Assembly (NCBI RefSeq): GCF_900107695.1
Contig: NZ_FNQP01000003.1
Span: forward strand, 62,001-126,000
Length of the DNA stretch: 64,000 nt
Direction: 5' to 3'
Source: Thiothrix caldifontis
Lineage (GTDB): Bacteria; Pseudomonadota; Gammaproteobacteria; Thiotrichales; Thiotrichaceae
Shown here: piece by piece, positions 17,067 through 25,325 of the stretch
Numbering within the stretch: position 1 is the stretch's first letter
Layout of the letters: every line of letters begins with the position of its first letter
Position numbers and translations under genes: made by a program
The notes under the pieces: generated by a model
The model's input: only the letters and a program-made list of their open reading frames with translations
Told to the model about the DNA's origin: nothing
The model's database searches: none

Positions 17067-18338
17067 TCAGCCAAACATCTCCCAAAACGGCAAGGTTTCG
17101 ATCCCGTCTGCGAAAGGCTCTGACTGATCGAAGGTAATCAATAACTTGCGAGTAACTGCCAGTTTCAGTTTGAGCAAACCTTGCCGTTCCCGCTCACGGT
17201 TTTGCGGAGTCAGTTGGTAACACACCTGAATAGCAGTCAATTGCTCCTCTTTGCGGGCAATGAAATCACACTCGAAATCGCTGCTGATAAAGAACAACTC
17301 ATAGCCCTGTTTGACCAGTTCACTAAACACCAGATTTTCAAACAACGTGCCGTAATTGGCGGAAAAGCGGAATGCGGTTTGTGCCAGAAAACCGTTATCA
17401 ATGATGTAGCTTTTTTTCTTAGCCTTCAGTTGTTCCTTGAGCGAATAGGAATAGGGTTTGAGTTCAGTCAACACATAGCAATCTTCCAACACGCGGATGT
17501 ATTCCTTGATGGTGCTGTCATGTTGCCCCAAAGCACGACCCAGCGAGTTGTAGGAATACAGGTTAGCGGTATTGGAAATCAGAAAATGAGCAGCTTCACG
17601 GAAACTTTTGGTATCGCGTATTTGGTTATTGGCAATGCAGTCCTTGAAGATCACGGTATCGTAGTAGTTCAGCAGAATGTCACGTTTCAGCCCTTCATCC
17701 TGTTGCCCAAACACTTCGTAAAACGAACCGTATTCCATCATCTGCATCATCAATGCCAGAATCTTGGGCTTGTTTGCCAAGCGTGACAGATAATCGGTGT
17801 AACCTTGCGCCTGCAAAAGTTCGCTCAACGCGGGTGGATAAACAATGTCACGCACATAACGCCCACTCAATAAGGTCGCAAATTCGCCTTCCAGCAAGGA
17901 GGAGTTCGAGCCAGTGACGAAAGTTTTCTGCACTTGCTGGTTATCGTAGATGGCTTTGACGAACTTTTCCCAACGGGTGACGTTTTGTACTTCATCCAGA
18001 AACAAGTACACCACTTTATGCCCTGTGAGCGATTCGGATAAATCCAACAGGCTGTAAAGTTGCTTAGAATCCGTGTACAACTCAGCGAAATACGGGTCAT
18101 CCAGATTCACATACAGGATGCTCCTCGCCTCTACGCCCTGTTCCACAAGGTGCTGGATCAACAGGCGGAACAGCGATGACTTGCCGCTGCGGCGGCTACC
18201 TTGCAATACTTGCACCTGTTTGAGTGCCAACTTTTTGGTTAGAACGGGCAGCAACGCACGCGGGTATAAAGTGGGGAAACGTGCTTCCCAGTGAGGATTG
18301 TGCGTCAGCAAGGCTCTTTTCATAACGATTCTTGGCAA
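17067..18338 (-). CDS. AAA_14/DUF4143 family ATP-binding protein
   Basis: The 423-residue protein has an N-terminal AAA_14 ATPase domain with Walker A LQGSRRSGKSSLFRLL and Walker B VVYLFLDEVQNV, followed by a DUF4143 region and a C-terminal nuclease-like core (FECDFIARKEEQLTAIQVCYQL in two adjacent parts). Such proteins are common in anaerobes and filamentous bacteria and their function is not established. It sits between unrelated housekeeping genes (uup and yggS) on the same strand, which suggests insertion as an accessory gene. An ATG six codons downstream is an alternative start. Confidence 0.85.
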   Translation of the reverse strand: MPRIVMKRALLTHNPHWEARFPTLYPRALLPVLTKKLALKQVQVLQGSRRSGKSSLFRLLIQHLVEQGVEARSILYVNLDDPYFAELYTDSKQLYSLLDLSESLTGHKVVYLFLDEVQNVTRWEKFVKAIYDNQQVQKTFVTGSNSSLLEGEFATLLSGRYVRDIVYPPALSELLQAQGYTDYLSRLANKPKILALMMQMMEYGSFYEVFGQQDEGLKRDILLNYYDTVIFKDCIANNQIRDTKSFREAAHFLISNTANLYSYNSLGRALGQHDSTIKEYIRVLEDCYVLTELKPYSYSLKEQLKAKKKSYIIDNGFLAQTAFRFSANYGTLFENLVFSELVKQGYELFFISSDFECDFIARKEEQLTAIQVCYQLTPQNRERERQGLLKLKLAVTRKLLITFDQSEPFADGIETLPFWEMFG

Positions 18339-18382
18339 TAAATGAGTATTTTAGAGATTATAGACTGTAAAAATTAATATTT

Positions 18383-19060
18383 TCACCTTGCCCCAAAAAT
18401 GGCTGTGCCGATGCGCACAATAGTCGCCCCTTCGGCAATGGCGGCTTCCATGTCATCGGTCATCCCCATTGATAATGTATCGAGGCTGAAACCTTGTGAG
18501 ACGAGATTTTCTTGCAAGGCACGTACTTGCGCAAATACGGCACATTGCTTAGTGAAGTCGTGTTCGGGGGCGGGAATCGCCATTAAGCCGCGTAAGCGAA
18601 TACCGGGTAAGGTTGCTATTTGGGCGGCTAATTCGGGCAAGTCTTCCGGCGTTACGCCTGATTTGCTGGCTTCCCCGCTGATATTCACTTGCAGGCAGAT
18701 ATTGATGTCGGGCGCATCTGCTGGTTTTTGCTCACTCAAGCGCTTGGCGATTTTGACACTATCCACAGAATGTACCCAGCGAGCGGTTGCTGCAATCAGG
18801 CGCGTTTTGTTGGATTGGATCGGGCCGATGAAATGCCACACGATGCCGCTATTAGCGAGTTCAGCCGCTTTTTCGACCATTTCTTGCACGTAATTTTCAC
18901 CAAACTGCGTCTGGCCTGCGAGGATGGCTTCGCGAATACTCGCTGTGGGGTGTTTTTTGCTTACAGCGAGTAAGTGTACGCTGCCCGGTTCACGTCCGAA
19001 GCCTTGTTCAGCAGCACGGATGCGTTCGCCGATTGTCTGGATATTGTCACGGATTGTCAT
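18383..19060 (-). CDS. yggS: YggS family pyridoxal-phosphate homeostasis protein
   Basis: The protein from ATG 19060 (MTIRDNIQTIGERIRAA) has 225 residues. PLP is bound by the Lys in LLAVSKKHP near the N-terminus; further motifs are FGENYVQEM, WHFIGPIQSNKTR and SMGMTDDMEAAIAEGATIVRIGTAIFG. YggS proteins maintain free PLP balance. It diverges from pilT, the arrangement seen in many gammaproteobacteria. An in-frame ATG seven codons upstream exists but the chosen start fits the family. Confidence 0.93.
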   Translation of the reverse strand: MTIRDNIQTIGERIRAAEQGFGREPGSVHLLAVSKKHPTASIREAILAGQTQFGENYVQEMVEKAAELANSGIVWHFIGPIQSNKTRLIAATARWVHSVDSVKIAKRLSEQKPADAPDINICLQVNISGEASKSGVTPEDLPELAAQIATLPGIRLRGLMAIPAPEHDFTKQCAVFAQVRALQENLVSQGFSLDTLSMGMTDDMEAAIAEGATIVRIGTAIFGAR

Positions 19061-19121
19061 GGTATGTGTTACTTTCCTCATTAATTACGGAACTAAACCT
19101 TCAACGCGAATAATAACAACA

Positions 19122-20156
19122 ATGGATATTACTCAACTGCTGGCATTCAGCGTCAAAAACAATGCATCCGACTTGCATTTATCGGGCGGGATGCCGCCTA
19201 TGATCCGTGTCGATGGTGAAATGCGCAAGATTAACTTGCCGGTGCTCGACCATAAGCAGGTACATGCATTGGTGTACGACATCATGAATGACTACCAGCG
19301 TAAAAATTACGAGGAACATTGGGAATGCGATTTTTCGTTTGAAATTCCGGGTGTTGCCCGTTTTCGTGTGAATGCCTTTAACCAAAATCGTGGGGCAGGT
19401 GCGGTGTTCCGTACCATTCCCAGCAAAGTATTAACCTTAGATCAGTTGGGTGCGCCGGGTATTTTTCGCAAGATTTCCGAAAATCCACGGGGGTTGGTGC
19501 TAGTGACAGGGCCTACGGGGTCGGGTAAATCCACCACCTTAGCGGCGATGATCGACTACAAAAATGACACCGATTACGGTCATATTCTCACCATCGAAGA
19601 CCCCATCGAATTTGTCCACGAAAGTAAAAAAAGTCTTATCAACCAACGTGAAGTGCACCGTGATACCAAAGGTTTTGAAGCAGCTTTGCGTTCCGCCTTG
19701 CGTGAAGACCCGGACACCATTCTGGTGGGGGAAATGCGTGACTTGGAAACCATTCGTCTGGCACTGACGGCGGCGGAAACCGGGCATTTGGTGTTTGGCA
19801 CCTTGCATACCACGTCTGCGCCCAAAACCATTGACCGTATTGTGGATGTGTTTCCTGCTGCCGAAAAAGAAATGGTGCGAGCCATGCTGTCTGAATCGTT
19901 GCAAGCCGTTATTTCCCAAACGTTATTGAAGAAAAAAGGCGGCGGGCGTGTGGCTGCTCACGAAATTTTGATTGGCAACCGTGCGGTGCGCAACTTGATC
20001 CGCGAGAACAAGATTGCGCAGATGCGTTCCGCGATGCAGACCGGACAAAATGACGGAATGCAAACCCTTGATCAGTCACTGAAAAATTTGGTGATGAAAG
20101 GGCTGGTCGAGCGTGAAGCTGCCCGCCGCAAAGCCGATAACCCCGATAGTATTTAA
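19122..20156 (+). CDS. pilT: Type IV pilus retraction ATPase PilT
   Basis: The 344-residue protein starts MDITQLLAFSVKNNASDLHL, the usual PilT N-terminus, so the open frame further upstream is not used. The Walker A is GPTGSGKSTT, the Asp box is ILTIEDPIEFVH, the Walker B is ILVGEMRDLETI and the His box is TGHLVFGTLHT. PilT hexamers power pilus retraction and twitching or gliding. It is the first of three tandem related ATPase genes; the next begins 14 bases on. Confidence 0.95.
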   Translation: MDITQLLAFSVKNNASDLHLSGGMPPMIRVDGEMRKINLPVLDHKQVHALVYDIMNDYQRKNYEEHWECDFSFEIPGVARFRVNAFNQNRGAGAVFRTIPSKVLTLDQLGAPGIFRKISENPRGLVLVTGPTGSGKSTTLAAMIDYKNDTDYGHILTIEDPIEFVHESKKSLINQREVHRDTKGFEAALRSALREDPDTILVGEMRDLETIRLALTAAETGHLVFGTLHTTSAPKTIDRIVDVFPAAEKEMVRAMLSESLQAVISQTLLKKKGGGRVAAHEILIGNRAVRNLIRENKIAQMRSAMQTGQNDGMQTLDQSLKNLVMKGLVEREAARRKADNPDSI

Positions 20157-20170
20157 GCAGAGGGTAAGAT

Positions 20171-21328
20171 ATGGATCGCGATGCTGCCATCAGCTATGTG
20201 CATAAATTGTTGGCTACCATGTTGGATAAAAAGGCTTCCGACTTGTATATCACTGCCGAGGCCGCGCCTTCTGCCAAAATTGCTAACGAAATGCTACCGT
20301 TAACCACGCAGGCACTTAATGAGCAAAACGCTAGGATGTTGGTGCGTGCCATTATGAATGACCGCCAGCTCAAGCAGTTTGAAGAGGATATGGAATGTAA
20401 CTTTTCCATCAGCCTGCCTGGCAAAGCGCGTTTCCGGGTCAATGCTTTCACGCAACGTGGGTGCGCAGGCATGGTATTGCGGCACATTCCTACCCATATT
20501 CCGGGTTTGAAGGATTTGGGCTTGCCGCCAGTATTGCGTGAAATTGCCATGACCAAACGCGGTTTGGTGATTATGGTGGGGGCAACCGGTTCGGGTAAGT
20601 CCACCACGTTGGCCTCAATGGTGGATTACCGTAATACGAATTCCAAGGGGCATATCATTACCATCGAAGACCCTATCGAGTTTGTGCATCAGCACAAGGG
20701 GTGTTTGATTACGCAGCGTGAAATTGGAGTGGATACCGCCAGTTACGAAATCGCCATGAAAAACACCTTGCGCCAAGCACCCGATGTCATTTTGCTGGGT
20801 GAAATTCGGGATCGTGAGTCGATGGATTATGCGATTGCTTACGCGGAAACCGGGCATTTGTGCTTGACTACCTTGCACGCCAACAGTTCTAACCAAGCGA
20901 TTGACCGGATTATTAACTTTTTTCCCGAAGAACGCCGCAACCAGTTATTGATGGATTTATCGTTAAACCTGAAGGCGGTGGTGTCACAACGTTTGGTACG
21001 TAAAGCCAAGGGCGAGGGGCGTTTGGCAGCGGTGGAGGTGGTGATTAATACCCCATTAATGGCAGATTTGATCCTCAAAGGGGATGTGCCGGGGATGAAA
21101 GTGCTTACCTCGAAATCGCGTGAACAGGGAATGCGCACGTTCGACCAAGCCTTGTTTGACCTGATTGAAGCGCGGCAAATCACCGTACAAGAAGCGTTGC
21201 GCCATGCAGATTCACAGAATGACTTGCGTCTACGCCTTAAATTGGAAAGCCGCTTTGCCCAGGATAATGACTTCTTTAAGGGGTTGGATGAGTTGGCGAT
21301 TGAGCCGCTGGAGAATGCCACACGATGA
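20171..21328 (+). CDS. pilU: Type IV pilus accessory retraction ATPase PilU
   Basis: This 385-residue PilT paralogue has ASDLYITAEAAPSAK near the N-terminus, as in PilU, then Walker A GATGSGKSTT, IITIEDPIEFVH, Walker B VILLGEIRDRESM and TGHLCLTTLHANSSNQA. PilU supports PilT-driven retraction under load. It starts 14 bases after pilT and its stop overlaps the start of the next ATPase gene by 4 bases. Confidence 0.92.
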   Translation: MDRDAAISYVHKLLATMLDKKASDLYITAEAAPSAKIANEMLPLTTQALNEQNARMLVRAIMNDRQLKQFEEDMECNFSISLPGKARFRVNAFTQRGCAGMVLRHIPTHIPGLKDLGLPPVLREIAMTKRGLVIMVGATGSGKSTTLASMVDYRNTNSKGHIITIEDPIEFVHQHKGCLITQREIGVDTASYEIAMKNTLRQAPDVILLGEIRDRESMDYAIAYAETGHLCLTTLHANSSNQAIDRIINFFPEERRNQLLMDLSLNLKAVVSQRLVRKAKGEGRLAAVEVVINTPLMADLILKGDVPGMKVLTSKSREQGMRTFDQALFDLIEARQITVQEALRHADSQNDLRLRLKLESRFAQDNDFFKGLDELAIEPLENATR

Positions 21329-22455
21329 CCATTTTAAGTGAAGCTGAGATGCGCATCACGCCATTATTGAATGTGATGGTGAAACAAAGCGCGTCGGATT
21401 TGTATTTGACCACGGGGGCGCACGCCACGATTAAGGTGCGCGGGCAGCTCAAGCGCATTAGCCGGGAGTCGATGAAGCCGGGCAATATTCGCCAATTAGC
21501 CGAAGAGATCCTGACGGCAACCGAAATTGAAGCTTTCTTTGCGGATCGTGAATTAAATAAGGGATTTTCGCTGAAAGGTATTGGGCGCTTTCGCATGAAT
21601 TTTTATTTTCAGCGAGGTGAGGTGTCGATGGTGATTCGCCATATTCGCTCTGATATCCGCTCCCCGGAAGAGCTAAAGTTACCTGAAGTCCTGAAAAAGC
21701 TGGTGATGCAAAAAGAGGGAATGTTGCTGTTTGTGGGGTCTACAGGATCGGGTAAATCCACGTCGATGGCATCTTTGATTCAGCACCGCAATGAGCATCA
21801 CTGTGGGCATATTTTGACTATTGAAGATCCGATTGAATACACCTTCCGCCATGGCAAATCCATCATCGGGCAACGCGAAGTCGGTTTTGATACCTTGAGT
21901 TATGCCAATGCGATGCGTGAGGCAATGCGTGAAGCACCGGATATGATCATGGTGGGGGAGGTACGCGATACCGAAACGATGGATGCAGTATTGGGGTTTG
22001 CCGATACCGGGCATTTGGTGTTGTCGACATTGCACGCAACTAACGTAATTCAGGCATTGGAGCGGATGTTGTACCTGTTTCCCAGCGAAAATAAAAGTCG
22101 GGTGTTGATGGATTTATCCCTTAACTTGCGGGGTATTGTGGCGCAACGTTTGATTCCTGATGAGCAGGATGGCTTGCATCTGGCGGCAGAAGTATTGGTC
22201 AATACGCCGTATGTGGCGGAACTGATTCGCACCGGACAGTTTGGTGAACTGAAAGACATCATTACCAAAGGCACGGTGGATGGAATGCAGACCTTTGACC
22301 AAGCGCTCTACCAGCTTTATATCGGTAAACACATTAGCAAAGCGATTGCGCTGGAATATGCGAGTTCACGCAACGACCTTGAGTGGCAAATCAATTTCGG
22401 GGCGGGTCAAGGTGAGAGCCGCGAATCCCTCCATGAGTTACCGGAGATGGTTTAA
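21325..22455 (+). CDS. Second PilU-like retraction ATPase
   Basis: This 376-residue protein is a third PilT/PilU-family ATPase. It carries SASDLYLTTGAHATIKV, Walker A GSTGSGKSTSMASL, ILTIEDPIEYTF, Walker B IMVGEVRDTETM and TGHLVLSTLHATNVIQALER. It is closer to PilU than to PilT in these motifs. The gene overlaps pilU by 4 bases, so the three ATPases should be co-produced. It converges with bioD, sharing three bases at the stops. Its distinct role is unknown; it may adjust the motor or act with minor pili. Confidence 0.9.
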   Translation: MTILSEAEMRITPLLNVMVKQSASDLYLTTGAHATIKVRGQLKRISRESMKPGNIRQLAEEILTATEIEAFFADRELNKGFSLKGIGRFRMNFYFQRGEVSMVIRHIRSDIRSPEELKLPEVLKKLVMQKEGMLLFVGSTGSGKSTSMASLIQHRNEHHCGHILTIEDPIEYTFRHGKSIIGQREVGFDTLSYANAMREAMREAPDMIMVGEVRDTETMDAVLGFADTGHLVLSTLHATNVIQALERMLYLFPSENKSRVLMDLSLNLRGIVAQRLIPDEQDGLHLAAEVLVNTPYVAELIRTGQFGELKDIITKGTVDGMQTFDQALYQLYIGKHISKAIALEYASSRNDLEWQINFGAGQGESRESLHELPEMV

Positions 22456-23063
22456 GCACATGGGAACTGCATGATTGGAATATCGAGGTATTGTTGCAAA
22501 TCATGGCGGTTATCCATGCCTGCGATGGGTGTCTGCCGAGCATTGAGGATAATACCCGCGAGTCTGAGCGCTCGGTGTTGAATGGCTTCTGCTATCAGTA
22601 AGACATGATTCATACAGCCTACACGGTCTTCTGCCACTAGGATAATCGGTAACCCCAGAATTTGGGCAAGGTCGGCATTTACCCCATCATGTGCAATGGG
22701 TGAGTAGAAACCACCCGCGCCTTCCACATGCAGAAATTGGCGAGTTTCCCAACGTGTAGGGCAGGTTGCGGCAAGTTGTTGTAATCCTAAAGTTGTGCCT
22801 GCTTGTCTGGCTGCCCTTGGCGGGGCAAGGGCAGCGGTGAATCGGTAGGGACAAATTGTGTTATCTAGGGGCAATCCAGCCGCATCTGCTAATTGCCAAG
22901 CATCGGTTTGTTTTAGGTCTGATACCCAGCCTGATTCCACGGGCTTACGGGGAATCACTTCGCGTCCTAAAACGCGCATAACTCGAATCAATTGAGTGCC
23001 AACCCAAGTTTTACCCACACCGGTATCGGTGCCTGTTATGAAAACACCATTGCTAGTACTCAT
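22452..23063 (-). CDS. bioD: ATP-dependent dethiobiotin synthetase
   Basis: The protein from ATG 23063 (MSTSNGVFITGTDTGVGKTW) has 203 residues. The P-loop GTDTGVGKTWVG is characteristic of BioD, with KPVESG (the substrate Lys) and HVEGAGGFYSPIAHDG further on. It closes the ureido ring in biotin synthesis. An upstream in-frame ATG at 23111 would add 16 residues before the P-loop strand and is less likely. No other bio genes are adjacent. Confidence 0.92.
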   Translation of the reverse strand: MSTSNGVFITGTDTGVGKTWVGTQLIRVMRVLGREVIPRKPVESGWVSDLKQTDAWQLADAAGLPLDNTICPYRFTAALAPPRAARQAGTTLGLQQLAATCPTRWETRQFLHVEGAGGFYSPIAHDGVNADLAQILGLPIILVAEDRVGCMNHVLLIAEAIQHRALRLAGIILNARQTPIAGMDNRHDLQQYLDIPIMQFPCA

Positions 23064-23133
23064 ACCGGAGTCATCCAGCCATTGAGCAAGTGTTGGAGCA
23101 ATCATGCCCATAGTATTTCCTCTCCGTTAGTAA

Positions 23134-23178
23134 AGTATCCAGAAAGTATCATTTTATGGGGTATATAATCTGATACTT
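23134..23178. promoter_or_regulatory. Repeated GTATC/GATAC sites upstream of bioD
   Basis: AAGTATCC (23134-23141) and AAGTATCA (23144-23151) are followed by the inverse TGATACTT (23171-23178), giving an 8-base inverted repeat with a 19-base spacer plus an extra half-site. The array is 70-115 bases upstream of the bioD start and in an AT-rich 250-base divergent region shared with the DUF1566 gene. A regulator site is plausible but unproven. Confidence 0.35.
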
Positions 23179-23318
23179 ACGCTAAGCAAAACAAAGTGAT
23201 AAATTTATCTTATTATAATGAACCATTTTGATTAAATAAGCGTCTTATAGATTGATTGTTAATCATATTTAATTTGATTCAATAAGTAAAACGAATGACT
23301 TGCTTGGTAAATAATAAT

Positions 23319-23837
23319 ATGACAATGAAAAGGTTCTCCCTACTGTTGAGCGGTAGTTTGCTGTTCACTAGTGCTAACGTGGTCATGGCACGACAAGATT
23401 GTAACCAGAATATTCCATCTTCTACGCCAGTGCAGCGTTTCAACGATCAGGGTAATGGCACATTAATTGACGTTAGTACGGGCTTAATGTGGAAAAAATG
23501 CCTAGAAGGTCAAACAGGTGAACGCTGTGTGGGACGTGCTGTACGGATGGAATGGGATAAAGCTGTAAGCCTAGCGCAATTGAGCAACAGCGATAAATTT
23601 GCGGGTTATTCTGGCTGGCGTTTACCCACGCTAGATGAGTTAGGCACGCTTGTCGATAAGCGTTGTATTGAGCCAGCGGTTAACAATGACCTTTTTCCAA
23701 ACATGTTAGCTGTTGGTTTATGGTCAGTAAATCAGTCCGATCCATTAGCATGGAGTATGGACTTTGGTAAAGGCCGCGCCTATGAACATTTCAAAGGCGC
23801 GGGCAAGTACATTCGCTTGGTGCGCAATTTACGGTGA
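23319..23837 (+). CDS. Secreted DUF1566 domain protein
   Basis: The protein has an N-terminal signal peptide (MKRFSLLLSGSLLFTSANVVMA, shown in part) and a mature domain of ~150 residues. It shows the DUF1566 pattern: FNDQGNGTLIDVSTGLMWKK in two parts, AGYSGWRLPTLDELGTLVD, then LWSVNQSDPLAWSMDFGKG and IRLVRNL. This lectin-like fold is found in exported proteins of unknown role. In-frame ATGs at 23295, 23319 and 23325 are possible starts; 23319 or 23325 give a proper signal peptide. Confidence 0.82.
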   Translation: MTMKRFSLLLSGSLLFTSANVVMARQDCNQNIPSSTPVQRFNDQGNGTLIDVSTGLMWKKCLEGQTGERCVGRAVRMEWDKAVSLAQLSNSDKFAGYSGWRLPTLDELGTLVDKRCIEPAVNNDLFPNMLAVGLWSVNQSDPLAWSMDFGKGRAYEHFKGAGKYIRLVRNLR

Positions 23838-25325
23838 CGTATCCGTTGGCAGCATCAAGCTCACCCAATACTGGCTGCTGGTTTCGGTCATATCCAACAT
23901 CCCCTGTGGGTAGAGGCCGAACACCAGCACCAGTATAACTATCAGCAGCAGGACACCCAGTTCTCGCGGCTTCAAGTCAGGTGCGTCACGGATAATGGCG
24001 TGACGCGCTTCACCCAGAAAGGCTTTGCGGTAGAAGTTCAGGAAATACGCCGCCCCCAAAATCACCACAAACAACACCACCAAACCTGCGCCGGTGTGTA
24101 CTTCCAAAATACTCACGATCAGCAAAAATTCCGCCGGAAAGCCGCTGGTGGCGGGCATTCCGATCCCCGCTAAACCGAGGAAAAAGAACAGCGATGCCAG
24201 CAATGGCATGGATTTCGCCACCCCGCCCAAACTCAACAATTCCGTCGAGCCGGTACGTTGATGCAAAAAGCCGGTAATCAAAAACAAGCCACCCGCAATC
24301 AGCGTAAAGTTCAGCAACTGGAAGATTGCGCCCTGCATTCCTTGCGGGCTAAACGCAGCAATCCCCAACACCACCAGCCCGACGTGGCTTAAGGATGAAA
24401 ACGCCAACATGCGCCGCAAACTGGTCTGGCTCAACGCCGCCACTGCGCCATACAACACCCCAATCATCCCCAGCCCCACCAGAATCCAGCGGAATTCCAA
24501 CGCGGCATCCGGCACCAGCGGCAAGCCAAAGCGCAATAACCCATACGCCCCGACTTTCAAACCCGTCAGCAAGGCCACGGTGGTCGCAGGCCCTTCTTGC
24601 GCGACCACTGGCAACCACGTGTGCAGCGGGAACAGCGGAATTTTCACCCCAAACCCCACCAGCAACAGGAAGAACACCGTCACCTGCACCCCGTATTCAC
24701 GGCTACCCTGCAATAAATCGGTGTAGGCAAAACTCATCCCCGTGGAATTATTCATCGCCAGCACCACAAACCCCAGCAGAATCGGCAAGCCACCCGCCAG
24801 CATAAACAAGCTGTATTTCACCCCCGCGTAACGCCGGTTCGCACCGCTGCCCCACAAACTGATCAGGAAAAACAGCGGCAGCAGAGTCATTTCCCAAAAC
24901 AGGAAAAACAAAATCGTATCCAGCGAGGTGAAAATGCCCATCATGGTGCATTCCAACACCAGCAATAGCGCGAAATACAGGCGTGTCATGGTGCGAATCG
25001 CATTCCAAGACGCCAATATCACCCCAATGAACAACAGCGCGGTGAACGGCAGGAACAAGACCGATAACCCATCCACCCCCAAGAGGTAATGAATCCCCAA
25101 ACTTGGCATCCAGGGGGTTTTTTCCACAAATTGGAACCCCGTCTGCTGCGAATCAAATCCCGCCACGATAATGAGCGCCACCACCAAGGTCAGCACCGCC
25201 GTGGTCAACGCCGCCAACCGCGCTTCTTTGCCCGGCATGAATGCGGTCAAGATTGCGCCCAACGGTAACATCAGCAGTAACAGGCTGAGCCAAGGAAAAT
25301 TCATGCTTGTTAAGCTATCCATCAA
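23829..25325 (-). CDS. NuoM-like antiporter-type subunit, third in the dab operon
   Basis: This 498-residue membrane protein has about 14 predicted helices and belongs to the complex I subunit 4 / Mrp antiporter family. It keeps the conserved FLFWEMTLLPLFF motif (the key transmembrane Glu) and LLTGLKVGAYGLLRF (the key Lys). It is the last gene of the seven-gene dab operon and overlaps the previous gene by 4 bases. Nothing else of respiratory complex I is present, so it is unlikely to belong to NADH dehydrogenase. It probably adds a proton or sodium channel to the inorganic carbon system; this is inference. Confidence 0.85.
   Translation of the reverse strand: MMDSLTSMNFPWLSLLLLMLPLGAILTAFMPGKEARLAALTTAVLTLVVALIIVAGFDSQQTGFQFVEKTPWMPSLGIHYLLGVDGLSVLFLPFTALLFIGVILASWNAIRTMTRLYFALLLVLECTMMGIFTSLDTILFFLFWEMTLLPLFFLISLWGSGANRRYAGVKYSLFMLAGGLPILLGFVVLAMNNSTGMSFAYTDLLQGSREYGVQVTVFFLLLVGFGVKIPLFPLHTWLPVVAQEGPATTVALLTGLKVGAYGLLRFGLPLVPDAALEFRWILVGLGMIGVLYGAVAALSQTSLRRMLAFSSLSHVGLVVLGIAAFSPQGMQGAIFQLLNFTLIAGGLFLITGFLHQRTGSTELLSLGGVAKSMPLLASLFFFLGLAGIGMPATSGFPAEFLLIVSILEVHTGAGLVVLFVVILGAAYFLNFYRKAFLGEARHAIIRDAPDLKPRELGVLLLIVILVLVFGLYPQGMLDMTETSSQYWVSLMLPTDTSP

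Noticed and set aside
18924-19121. Longer PilT reading from 18924
   Set aside because: The extra 66 residues overlap yggS on the other strand and do not resemble PilT, while ATG 19122 gives the standard N-terminus.
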